From an uncultured Clostridia bacterium (GTDB lineage: Bacteria; Bacillota_A; Clostridia; Oscillospirales; Oscillospiraceae): 39,564 nt of DNA. Where the stretch lies: the NCBI GenBank assembly GCA_947307375.1, contig CAMZIX010000003.1, positions 1-39,564 on the forward strand, in the 5' to 3' direction. The first letter of the stretch is position 1. Each line of letters starts with the position of its first letter. Below are positions 1-7,048 of this stretch, piece after piece. A model generated the notes under the pieces. The model was not told the origin of the DNA and searched no databases. It was given only the letters and a program-made list of their open reading frames with translations. The position numbers and the translations under genes were made by a program.

Positions 1-487
1 TCAGGCAGGTCTGCCCCGCCTTGGTGCAGGCGCACTGGGCGGTGTAGCCGATGACATAGACGATGTAGCTGACGATGTACACGACCCAGCGCAGCGTCCC
101 GAGGCTGTCCGGCAGGCCGCGGAAGAAGACCATCATCAGCAGCAGAGACAGGGCGAGCAGGCAGTTTCCGACGACCATGAAGGGGCGGAATTTGCCGAAG
201 CGGGTCTGCGTTCTGTCCATCAGGGAGCCGCAGATCGGGTCGGTGATGCCGTCAAACACACGCATCAGCGGTGCGAAGAGGCTGTTGAAGGTGCTGATCG
301 CCAGGACGACGGCGGCGCTGGCTACCGTCCCGCCCAGGGCGGCGGCGGTGGAGCCGGACAGGTACATGATCGCGTAATAGGTGAAATAGGTATAAAAGGC
401 GAAGTATACGTTGGTCGCGGCGTTGTTGAAGGGGAACAGCGCGACCTGCCACTGCTTGGCGCGGTTGACGGCCTGTGTGCTTTCCAT
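1..487 (-). CDS. GPH-family sugar:cation symporter, N-terminal part (cut by window edge)
   Basis: The 162 visible residues start at an ATG with an AGGAGG site at 496-501, directly behind the GH43 stop. They show three to four hydrophobic segments and the loop typical of the GPH (MelB/XynP-like) branch of the major facilitator superfamily: FDGITDPICGSLMDRT followed by RFGKFRPF. Family members import glycosides, often with Na+ or H+. The gene is the third in a GH2 > GH43 > transporter operon, so it probably imports the oligosaccharide or glycoside that the two cytoplasmic hydrolases cleave. The C-terminal half lies outside the window, so completeness cannot be judged. It is a different gene from the GPH transporter at 32992-34803. 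Confidence 0.88.
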   Translation of the reverse strand, partial: MESTQAVNRAKQWQVALFPFNNAATNVYFAFYTYFTYYAIMYLSGSTAAALGGTVASAAVVLAISTFNSLFAPLMRVFDGITDPICGSLMDRTQTRFGKFRPFMVVGNCLLALSLLLMMVFFRGLPDSLGTLRWVVYIVSYIVYVIGYTAQCACTKAGQTCL

Positions 488-501
488 GCTTTTGTCCTCC
501 T

Positions 502-1914
502 CTATCTGATCTCAAAGGAAAGAAAATCTGCCGGGCCTTCGCCCCGGTATTCAAAGAAGAGCGGATGAACGCCCTCGTCGATACGAAATGCTCCCTCGCC
601 GTTCACAGGCACGTCGGCCACGGTTTTCTGCCCGTCCGAGACCAGGAAGCCGCCGCTGCCGCGTCCCTCGGCGCGGATACGCGTTTCCGTCCCGTCGAAC
701 AGGAAATACTTAAAGCCCGCCGTCGCGCCGTCGCGCATATTGGCGATGTACTGGTCTCCGTTTTCCTCCCGGTCCTTGCCGGACTGGGTGAAATAGGGGT
801 GATCCCGGAGCCGCTTCTTCGGGTTCGCACCGTCCACACGCCCGGTGGCGTGGTCCTTGGCCCAGAGGTTGCAGGCGATGCGGGCCTCGTACTTGCCCTT
901 CCCCTTCAGCGGGCCGCCGTTTAAGCCGCAGGAGGTCAATTCCGCCTGCCGGAAGCCGCCGTCCGGCGTCCGCTCCAGCTTCTCGGCGCAGGCCTGGCGG
1001 GCGTAGGAGCTGCGGTTTGTCTGGCGGTGGTAGAAGATATACCAGTCCTCCCCGATGTTCAAGAGCCCGCCGTGGGTGTTGCCCAGATAGTTGCTCGCGT
1101 GGCTCTCGTCGGTGTTGCCGTTTAAGTACAGGTCTCCCAGATCCACCAGCACGCCGCCGTATTTAAAGCCGCCGTCGGGACGGTCCGACATGGCGTAGCA
1201 CAGGTCGTGGTTATACTGGCTGGAGTAGACGAAGCAGTATTTCCCGCCCACCTTTCGGATGCTGGAAGCCTCGAAAAAGGCATGCGGAAATGCGCCGGGC
1301 TTGCCCTTGGTCGGGAAGAGCAGCTTCGGTTCGGCTTTGATCGTCATCATGTCCGGCTCCAGCTCCATCACCACGCCGCCGTCGTTGCGGAGATCGTGCC
1401 AGCGGGAGGCGACAAAGGGTACCTTGGTGGCAAAGCCGGAATAGAGCCACACACGCCCGTCCTCGTCCGTCAGCACACCGGGGTCAAAGGGGAACTGCTC
1501 ACCCGACTGCTTGCCCCAGACCCTGCCGTTGTTGTGGCGGACCTTGCCGTAAAACTCGTACTTCCCCGCGGGCGTATCGCAGACCGCCACGCCCATCTCA
1601 CCGAGAAAATCAAAGGCGTAGTAGAGATAATAGCGCCCGTCCGGCCCCCGGGTCACATCCGGCGCATAGAGGCTGCGTATGCCCAGGGGATTGCCCGGGT
1701 CCTGGTTCTTTTTGTAGATCACGCCCTCACAGCGCCAGTCCGAGAGATCGCTCACCGGGGCAGACCAGCAGACGTAGTCGTTGACGCAGAAGATCGGAGC
1801 GCCGAAGGCGTCGTGACTGCCGTAGACATAGACCCGGTCGCCAAAGACGTGAGGTTCCCCGTCGGGAACGTACTCCCAGCTGGGGAGATAGGGATTGAAG
1901 GCCTGCTGCTTCAT
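502..1914 (-). CDS. Glycoside hydrolase family 43 protein
   Basis: The 470 residues have no signal peptide, so the enzyme is probably cytoplasmic. The N-terminal ~330 residues read as a GH43 five-bladed beta-propeller: D18 in the segment VPDGEPHVF (candidate general base), D86 in LYAPDVTRG (candidate pKa modulator) and E215 in FFEASSIRK (candidate general acid). The last ~100 residues form a beta-rich extension (FDGTETRIRAEGRG, then HPLFFEYRG) resembling the small carbohydrate-binding modules that often follow GH43 domains; this is only a likeness. Family activities include beta-xylosidase, alpha-L-arabinofuranosidase and galactosidases, and the exact one cannot be read here. The start overlaps the end of the GH2 gene closely, with the AAGGAG site lying on the GH2 stop, so the pair is translationally coupled. 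Confidence 0.9.
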   Translation of the reverse strand: MKQQAFNPYLPSWEYVPDGEPHVFGDRVYVYGSHDAFGAPIFCVNDYVCWSAPVSDLSDWRCEGVIYKKNQDPGNPLGIRSLYAPDVTRGPDGRYYLYYAFDFLGEMGVAVCDTPAGKYEFYGKVRHNNGRVWGKQSGEQFPFDPGVLTDEDGRVWLYSGFATKVPFVASRWHDLRNDGGVVMELEPDMMTIKAEPKLLFPTKGKPGAFPHAFFEASSIRKVGGKYCFVYSSQYNHDLCYAMSDRPDGGFKYGGVLVDLGDLYLNGNTDESHASNYLGNTHGGLLNIGEDWYIFYHRQTNRSSYARQACAEKLERTPDGGFRQAELTSCGLNGGPLKGKGKYEARIACNLWAKDHATGRVDGANPKKRLRDHPYFTQSGKDREENGDQYIANMRDGATAGFKYFLFDGTETRIRAEGRGSGGFLVSDGQKTVADVPVNGEGAFRIDEGVHPLFFEYRGEGPADFLSFEIR

Positions 1915-1918
1915 CGGC

Positions 1919-3853
1919 TTACTCCTTGTTGGCCCAGTTGGCGCCCTTGTCGCCCGCGTCCTTCAGGACATAAGCAGGGTTGGGCTTCGAGACCTTGCGG
2001 AACACGGCCTCGTCGGCGCACTCGCCGCTGACGGCGCGGAGCTTCGTCTCCGCGCTCATGGGCACCGTGAAGGTGAAAACGTGCTCGCCGTGCCTGGTTT
2101 CCAGCTTGTCGCCGTTTACAAACAGCGTCACCTCGTTGAGATTCGAGTAGACCTTGACCTCGATCTTACTCTCGGTGCGGTCAACAAAGCGCTTGGAGCA
2201 GATGTGCACAAAGGGCTCCTTCGACCACCAGGCCTTGTAGAGATAAAAGCTGTCCTTGCGGGTTTTTCTGTCAAAGGTCACCAGGCCCTTGTGGTTCATG
2301 CCGGGCTCGCCGCCCTGGTCGCGGGCGTCGGCGGCAAAGTCGAACATGTTCCACACGTGGGTGGCCCACATCCAGGGATGCCGCTCGAAGCACTCGAGCA
2401 TATATTCGTGGTACTTAGCCTGGTATTCCTCGCTGTGGTCGCCGCGTTTCGGGTGGCTGGAGTGCAGGTTCGGCATGCCCTCGCAGCCGTATTCGGAATA
2501 GCCGAGGCAGCGGTCGGGGTAGACGGTGTGGAAGAAGTCCATCCACAGGTCGTTGAGGAACAACCCCGGCACGTACCAGCCGAGGTACAGGTTCCACGAA
2601 ACCACGTCGGTGATGTGCGCCACGGGGTTGAAGGGGCCGCACATCGCGTAGCAGGCCAGGGTCGTAAAGCGCGTCGGGTCCATCTTGTGGCAGAGATCGT
2701 TCAGGACGCGGTGGTTATCCAGCATGTCCTTATTGTCCTTGGTGGAGATCGTGATCTCGTTGCTGACGCCCCAGCAGACGATGGAGGGGTGGTTATAGCA
2801 CTGGGTGATTAACTCCTTCATCTGGCTGATCGTGTTCTCGCGGCCCTTGGGCATGTGCTCGGAGATATAGGGGATCTCCGCCCAGACGACCATGCCCTTT
2901 TCGTCGCAGAGGTCGTAGAAATACTGGTCATGCTGGTAGTGGGCCAGACGGACGGTGTTGGCACCCATCTCACAGATGATCGCCATATCCTCGTCGTGCT
3001 CGGCCTTTGAAATGGCGTTGCCGAGGCCCTTGCGGTCCTGGTGGCGGCTCACGCCGCGCAGCGGATAGCTCTTGCCGTTGAGGTAGAAGCCGGTTTTCGC
3101 GTGATAATGGAAGTCGCGCACGCCAAAGCGGGTCGAGACGCGGTCCTGAACCTCGCCGTTTTCCACGAGCTCCGCCACGGCGGTGTACAAATAGGGGTCC
3201 ATGATGCCGTTCCAAAGGCGGACCTTGTCGATGGTGAGGGTGCAGCGTTCCCCGACGCCCTGGGCGACGAGGGCGCCCTGGGCGTCCAGCAGGCGCACCC
3301 GCACCTCGCCGAGACCGGTGTTGCGCCAGGTCTCCACCGTAACCTCGCCAAGGCAGTAGCCCTCCACAGGCTTTGCCGTCACCCGGATGCCGGGGCCGCC
3401 GTGATGATCCAGATCAAAATGCAGCCCGTCCACAATCAGCAGCTCGACGTCACGGTAGATGCCGCCGTAGAAGGTGAAGTCCGCCTTTTGTGGGTAGACC
3501 CGGTCGTTGGGGCGGTTGCTCACAACAACGGTCAACTGGTTGCGGTCCGTCAGATACTCGGTGACATCCTTCCGAAAGCGGGAGTAACCGCCCTCGTGCC
3601 TGCAAACCGTCTGCCCGTTGAGCACGACCTCGCATTCGGAGTTCACGCCGTCAAATTGAAGGTATACGCGATCCAGCTCCCCGTGCTCCGGCATGGGAAA
3701 GCTTTTTTCGTACTTGCACAGGCAGCGCATATAGTCGTCGCCGCCGTCCTGCCCGTCCACGGCGTTCCAGGTGTGGGGGACGGAAACAGGAAGCGCTTTT
3801 CCTCCCGGGCCTGTAAAGAGCCAGTTTTCATTCATTGAAAGGATTCTTCTCAC
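1919..3853 (-). CDS. Glycoside hydrolase family 2 (beta-galactosidase/beta-glucuronidase type)
   Basis: The 644-residue protein has GH2 domain order: a jelly-roll sugar-binding domain (about 1-150, with RVYLQFDGV), an Ig-like domain (about 150-250) and a TIM barrel (about 250-540), followed by a short beta domain. The general acid/base is E366 in WGVSNE and the nucleophile is E454 in GYSEYG. GVSRHQD and MGANTVRLAHYQHD are the usual barrel signatures. There is no signal peptide. The chosen start is a GTG preceded by GGGAGAGGGG; an in-frame ATG six codons later is the alternative, but the N-terminal RRILSMNENW fits the family. It is the first gene of the operon with GH43 and a GPH transporter and sits behind a tandem-repeat operator (3926-3956). 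Substrate specificity (galactoside or glucuronide) is not decided by the visible motifs. Confidence 0.93.
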   Translation of the reverse strand: MRRILSMNENWLFTGPGGKALPVSVPHTWNAVDGQDGGDDYMRCLCKYEKSFPMPEHGELDRVYLQFDGVNSECEVVLNGQTVCRHEGGYSRFRKDVTEYLTDRNQLTVVVSNRPNDRVYPQKADFTFYGGIYRDVELLIVDGLHFDLDHHGGPGIRVTAKPVEGYCLGEVTVETWRNTGLGEVRVRLLDAQGALVAQGVGERCTLTIDKVRLWNGIMDPYLYTAVAELVENGEVQDRVSTRFGVRDFHYHAKTGFYLNGKSYPLRGVSRHQDRKGLGNAISKAEHDEDMAIICEMGANTVRLAHYQHDQYFYDLCDEKGMVVWAEIPYISEHMPKGRENTISQMKELITQCYNHPSIVCWGVSNEITISTKDNKDMLDNHRVLNDLCHKMDPTRFTTLACYAMCGPFNPVAHITDVVSWNLYLGWYVPGLFLNDLWMDFFHTVYPDRCLGYSEYGCEGMPNLHSSHPKRGDHSEEYQAKYHEYMLECFERHPWMWATHVWNMFDFAADARDQGGEPGMNHKGLVTFDRKTRKDSFYLYKAWWSKEPFVHICSKRFVDRTESKIEVKVYSNLNEVTLFVNGDKLETRHGEHVFTFTVPMSAETKLRAVSGECADEAVFRKVSKPNPAYVLKDAGDKGANWANKE

Positions 3854-3888
3854 GATACCCCTCTCCCATCATAACTTTTAACGAGATC

Positions 3889-3956
3889 ATTTTACCAAAC
3901 ATGCCTGCTGCGAAAAAGCCGAATCGCACAAGCTTGCACTAACACGGCATAAGCTT
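3889..3956 (-). promoter_or_regulatory. Tandem-repeat operator plus -35/-10 promoter of the GH2-GH43-transporter operon
   Basis: Read on the minus strand, AAGCTTATGC (3956-3947) and AAGCTTGTGC (3935-3926) form a direct repeat with a 21-bp period. The second copy is followed by GAT, then a -35-like TTTTTC eight bases on, a 17-bp spacer and the -10 TAAAAT (3894-3889). The distance from repeat to -10 is 31 bp, identical to two other minus-strand promoters in this window. The arrangement resembles LytTR activator sites, with direct repeats two helical turns apart upstream of a poor -35. Confidence 0.75.
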
Positions 3957-3984
3957 CCGCTGTGAGATAAAGATCGTATACGGC

Positions 3985-4017
3985 AAGGCTCCCTGCCGTT
4001 TCAATGCAGAGAGCCTT
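3985..4017 (-). terminator. Hairpin downstream of the CotH-family gene
   Basis: AAGGCTCCCTGC (3985-3996) pairs with GCAGAGAGCCTT (4006-4017), with one G-U pair and a 9-base loop. It lies just past the stop of the CotH gene and ends the long minus-strand set. The T-rich flank is better on the plus strand, so it may act in both directions or be a weak minus-strand terminator. The remaining sequence between here and 3957 shows nothing else recognisable. Confidence 0.6.
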
Positions 4018-4033
4018 GTTTTATCACGCATAT

Positions 4034-5620
4034 TTATTCTTGCCGCTCGTCGGCAGTTTCGCTGAGCGCGGTAAAGGCCTCCCAGCCGTCGATTCCCATC
4101 CCCATGGTCACGTCGCCCAGGGTATGCAGAACCAGACCGTCCGGGCTGAGCAGCAGCTCCGGGTGCTCCGCCTGCCCTTCGCGGTCAGCGGGAATGAGGC
4201 CCGCCAATTGGCCTTCCACGCTTTCGCGCCGAAGCCGGCAGAAAAGCCTCAGCATTTGTGCGCCGGCCTCAAACTCCTCATAGGAAACGAACTTTGTGGG
4301 ATCGCGCCGGACATACTCGGAGATCATACGCTCTGTTTCCGCAAGATAGGCATCCATATCCACCGCCCCGAGCATCCTTCGGATCTGCTCGTGATATTGC
4401 GCGGTGTAAGACGCGTCGCGGAGGATGAAGTCGAACATCGGTCGGCTGCCGTCTCCGGATACGCTCAGCGGGGTGTCGATCGGATCGTTGACGGCGCTCT
4501 TCGCGTCCATCAAAAAGGTGCCGTAGGCCAGATTGTAGTCCCACGGAAGCATGGAGAGCAGGCCGTCCGTCTCGTAGAGGTAGTAGTTGTGGACCGAGGA
4601 CCCGGTGTAGCTGTCGCTGTTGACCAGAAAGTTGTGGACGGCGAAATAGCGGATGACCTCGTCGGTGTCCACCGTATGTTCCAGATCCTCGAAGGCAGAG
4701 AGACGCCGGAGCGACGCGATCAGGCGCGCCATGTCCCCTTTCCCGATCCTGGTGTTGGCCTTTGAGAAAATGTTTTCGTAGTCCCTAGGGCGCTCGCCGT
4801 TGTATTGCAGGCGCAGATCCGGCGCATCGTAGCCGAGGAAGGCGAAGTTGAGCATATTCACATCGTCCTGCAGCTCGTCAAGGCCGAAGCGCTCCATGAA
4901 GGCCTCCACCTGCTCCGGGTCGGCTTCCTCCGCGCGCTGAGTAAAATCCTTTGGCAGCCGACGGATGATCCCTGCAAAAAAGCCTATGTTCATGCCCTGA
5001 CTGTCCGGTTTGTAGAGAAGGCCGTGCTCCGCACCGAAGCTGCGGTTCATAAAGCCGTCCTCCAGCCCCTCCACCGCCAGATACAGGCCCCAGTCTTCGC
5101 CGTTTACCGTCACGAAGACAAAGGAGCAAAGCGGCGCCGGAACATCCATCGCCCGCATCAGGTGATAGGCCAGGGCGTCCTTCATATAGGTGGCATCCTG
5201 CACCAGATTGTTCAGGTTCAGCTTGTCCAGGCCGTGATAGCTTTGGTTTTCCAGGAAATGATCAAACTCCAGCTTGAAGCTGAATCGGCTGCTGTCCATC
5301 ATGACCACAGCGAACACGGAACCGTTTCCTTTCGCGCGGATACCCACATGCTCCAGCGTCTCGCCGTCCACCGTTACGGTGCAGGCGCCGTACTTCTCAT
5401 CGGTACAGTTTGCGGTAAAGTCCTCCCAGTCCGGCATGGAGATATCGATGCTGTGGACGAAGCTGTCGTCGAAAAGCAGCGTGTCATAGTCCGGCGCCGC
5501 GGCTTCCGCCAGGCTTCGGTACAGGCCGAGGGCTTCCCCGTTCATCATCAGCACCGTGAGCGCAACGGCAAGCAGAAGGACAACGGCCACGATCCGATCA
5601 AAATACTTGCTGCTTACCAT
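4034..5620 (-). CDS. CotH kinase family protein
   Basis: The 528-residue protein has one N-terminal membrane helix (about residues 8-26) and then a CotH domain. Recognisable motifs are RAKGNGS, the segment DKLNLNNLVQDATYMKD, WGLYLAVEG and the metal-site-like LPWDYNLAYG. CotH proteins are secreted or surface atypical protein kinases; the founding member phosphorylates a Bacillus spore-coat protein, and CotH modules also occur in cellulosomal proteins. Here it would act outside the membrane. Its start is three bases past the DUF4956 stop (TGA GCC ATG), so translation is coupled. The VTC-like, DUF4956 and CotH trio is a recurring arrangement in Firmicutes; its substrate is not established by this sequence. 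Confidence 0.88.
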   Translation of the reverse strand: MVSSKYFDRIVAVVLLLAVALTVLMMNGEALGLYRSLAEAAAPDYDTLLFDDSFVHSIDISMPDWEDFTANCTDEKYGACTVTVDGETLEHVGIRAKGNGSVFAVVMMDSSRFSFKLEFDHFLENQSYHGLDKLNLNNLVQDATYMKDALAYHLMRAMDVPAPLCSFVFVTVNGEDWGLYLAVEGLEDGFMNRSFGAEHGLLYKPDSQGMNIGFFAGIIRRLPKDFTQRAEEADPEQVEAFMERFGLDELQDDVNMLNFAFLGYDAPDLRLQYNGERPRDYENIFSKANTRIGKGDMARLIASLRRLSAFEDLEHTVDTDEVIRYFAVHNFLVNSDSYTGSSVHNYYLYETDGLLSMLPWDYNLAYGTFLMDAKSAVNDPIDTPLSVSGDGSRPMFDFILRDASYTAQYHEQIRRMLGAVDMDAYLAETERMISEYVRRDPTKFVSYEEFEAGAQMLRLFCRLRRESVEGQLAGLIPADREGQAEHPELLLSPDGLVLHTLGDVTMGMGIDGWEAFTALSETADERQE

Positions 5621-5623
5621 GGC

Positions 5624-6298
5624 TCATCCCATGTATTCGCCGTTGTAGCTGACGAGCACCGCGCTGTGAACGCCCTCCAGGGCGGCAATGTCGTTGATGA
5701 AGTCGGTGCGATCCTCCTTCAGCCGGATCTCCATATTGAGCTCTATGAGCCCCGGGCGCACGGTTTTGGATTTTACGATGCACTTTTGCACCTTCTGCTT
5801 CAGAAAGGCCGCCGCTCTGTCCTCCGCTGTGCCGTCTGCGCAGCTAAGCACCACGATGTAGGGATTGAGATGCGTTTTTCGGTTGACAAACAGGATCAGG
5901 ACGAGGCCGATGATCAGCGAGCCGAACACGGCCAGGGGGATAAAGCCGGCTGCCAGCACGATGCCCACCGCGATAGCCCAGAACAGAAACGCGATGTCGA
6001 GCGGGTCCTTGATCGCCGTCCGGAAGCGGACGATGCTCAGAGCGCCAACCATGCCGAGGGACAGTACCACGTTCGAGGTCACCGCCAGGATGACCACCGT
6101 CGTGATCATGGTGAGCGCGATCAGCGTTACGCCGAAGCTGGAGGAGTACATGACGCCCTGATAGGTCTTCTTATATACGAAAAGGATAAATAAGCCCAGC
6201 GCAAAGGACAGCAGCAGCGCCAGCGCCATATCCAAAAGGCTGACAGAAGTCACGTTTTCCAGAAAACTGGAATTGAAAATATCAGAAAATGTTTGCAT
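5624..6298 (-). CDS. DUF4956 family membrane protein
   Basis: About 224 residues. The N-terminal half has four hydrophobic segments, with the conserved loop LSLGMVGALSIVRFRT then IKDPLD between the second and third. The C-terminal ~80 residues are soluble and ferredoxin-like in pattern (alternating strands and helices, ending GVHSAVLVSYNGEY). This is the DUF4956 family, whose function is unknown; it commonly sits between a VTC-like and a CotH gene as it does here. The ATG at 6298 is preferred because AGGTG lies at a suitable distance; a GTG at 6307 is in frame but would overlap that site. Confidence 0.85.
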   Translation of the reverse strand: MQTFSDIFNSSFLENVTSVSLLDMALALLLSFALGLFILFVYKKTYQGVMYSSSFGVTLIALTMITTVVILAVTSNVVLSLGMVGALSIVRFRTAIKDPLDIAFLFWAIAVGIVLAAGFIPLAVFGSLIIGLVLILFVNRKTHLNPYIVVLSCADGTAEDRAAAFLKQKVQKCIVKSKTVRPGLIELNMEIRLKEDRTDFINDIAALEGVHSAVLVSYNGEYMG

Positions 6299-6310
6299 TG
6301 CTTTCACCTG

Positions 6311-6982
6311 TTATCCATAGATTCTGCAGGCGGCGTATTTGGAAAAGGCCCCGGCACGCCTGCCCGGCAGTTGTACAAGGTCTCGGATCACGTCGGGGAG
6401 AAACGCGTCCCATTTGACCTCCAAAATGCCAAAGGGGCCGCCGGCGGGAACGGTCACGACCTCCGGATCCAAAAAATCCGTGCAGCGCATCCCCGTGCGG
6501 ATGTCGTGATCGAGCGTTACCCGCACATTGCCGGGCGCGAAAAGAAACGGCTCACGCGTATAGTCCACGATGGTTTTCGGGCGCAGGCCCAGAGCCTGAC
6601 TTTTCGCGTATAATTCCTGAAGCAGCGGCTTTCCGCTCGCGCAGAGCCAGTCAAGTTCGCCGTCCAGAATGGCCTGCGTCTCCCGGACGCTCAGGCAGAC
6701 GGCCTCCTTGCGGCAGAGGCTGTTCACCTTGCTTTTCTTTTCCAGCTTGATGCAGGAGGTATCGCCGTTATAATACCGAAGCCGGTATTTCTCCCGCACG
6801 GAGCAGCCGTCCAGTTTTTCCAGAAGGGCCCGGTCGTACAGGTTATCAAAATACAGACTGCGTATCCTGTATGCTCCGCCGCAGGCGTGGCTGTCGCGCT
6901 CCATCACGGCCCCCAGCCGGGAACGCAGCACCAGCAGGTCCTGTCGGTTGATCTCATGCTTGATCTCGTGCCGAAACGGCAT
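6311..6982 (-). CDS. VTC-domain (polyphosphate polymerase-like) protein
   Basis: The 223 residues match the VTC domain of the triphosphate-tunnel metalloenzyme fold. Visible motifs are the N-terminal RHEIKHEI, SLYFDN, REKYRLRYYNG followed by KLEKKSK, LDHDIRT, ILEVKWDAFLP and the closing SKYAACR. The basic and acidic residues in these strands line the tunnel in the yeast Vtc4 polyphosphate polymerase, so polyphosphate synthesis is possible but unproven for the bacterial branch. It has no membrane segment and presumably works at the inner face together with the DUF4956 protein downstream. A strong terminator separates it from the GH3 gene upstream, with only about 20 bases from hairpin to start codon and no visible promoter between them. 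Confidence 0.87.
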   Translation of the reverse strand: MPFRHEIKHEINRQDLLVLRSRLGAVMERDSHACGGAYRIRSLYFDNLYDRALLEKLDGCSVREKYRLRYYNGDTSCIKLEKKSKVNSLCRKEAVCLSVRETQAILDGELDWLCASGKPLLQELYAKSQALGLRPKTIVDYTREPFLFAPGNVRVTLDHDIRTGMRCTDFLDPEVVTVPAGGPFGILEVKWDAFLPDVIRDLVQLPGRRAGAFSKYAACRIYG

Positions 6983-7001
6983 AGGCTCCCTTCTTTCTGA
7001 A

Positions 7002-7033
7002 AAAGCCCCGCGAGCCTTCGCCCGCGGGGCTTT
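7002..7033 (-). terminator. Intrinsic terminator between GH3 A1 and the VTC-like gene
   Basis: AAAGCCCCGCG (7002-7012) pairs perfectly with CGCGGGGCTTT (7023-7033) around a 10-base loop. On the minus strand the stem is followed by TTTTTCAG. It lies right after the GH3 stop, yet the next gene begins 20 bases further on, so it likely reduces rather than abolishes downstream expression. Confidence 0.85.
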
Positions 7034-7048
7034 CCGATTATTCGTTGC

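Noticed and set aside
3854..3888. A separate leader gene before GH2.
   Set aside because: The stretch holds only the GH2 transcript leader and its GGGAGAGGGG site, with no frame.
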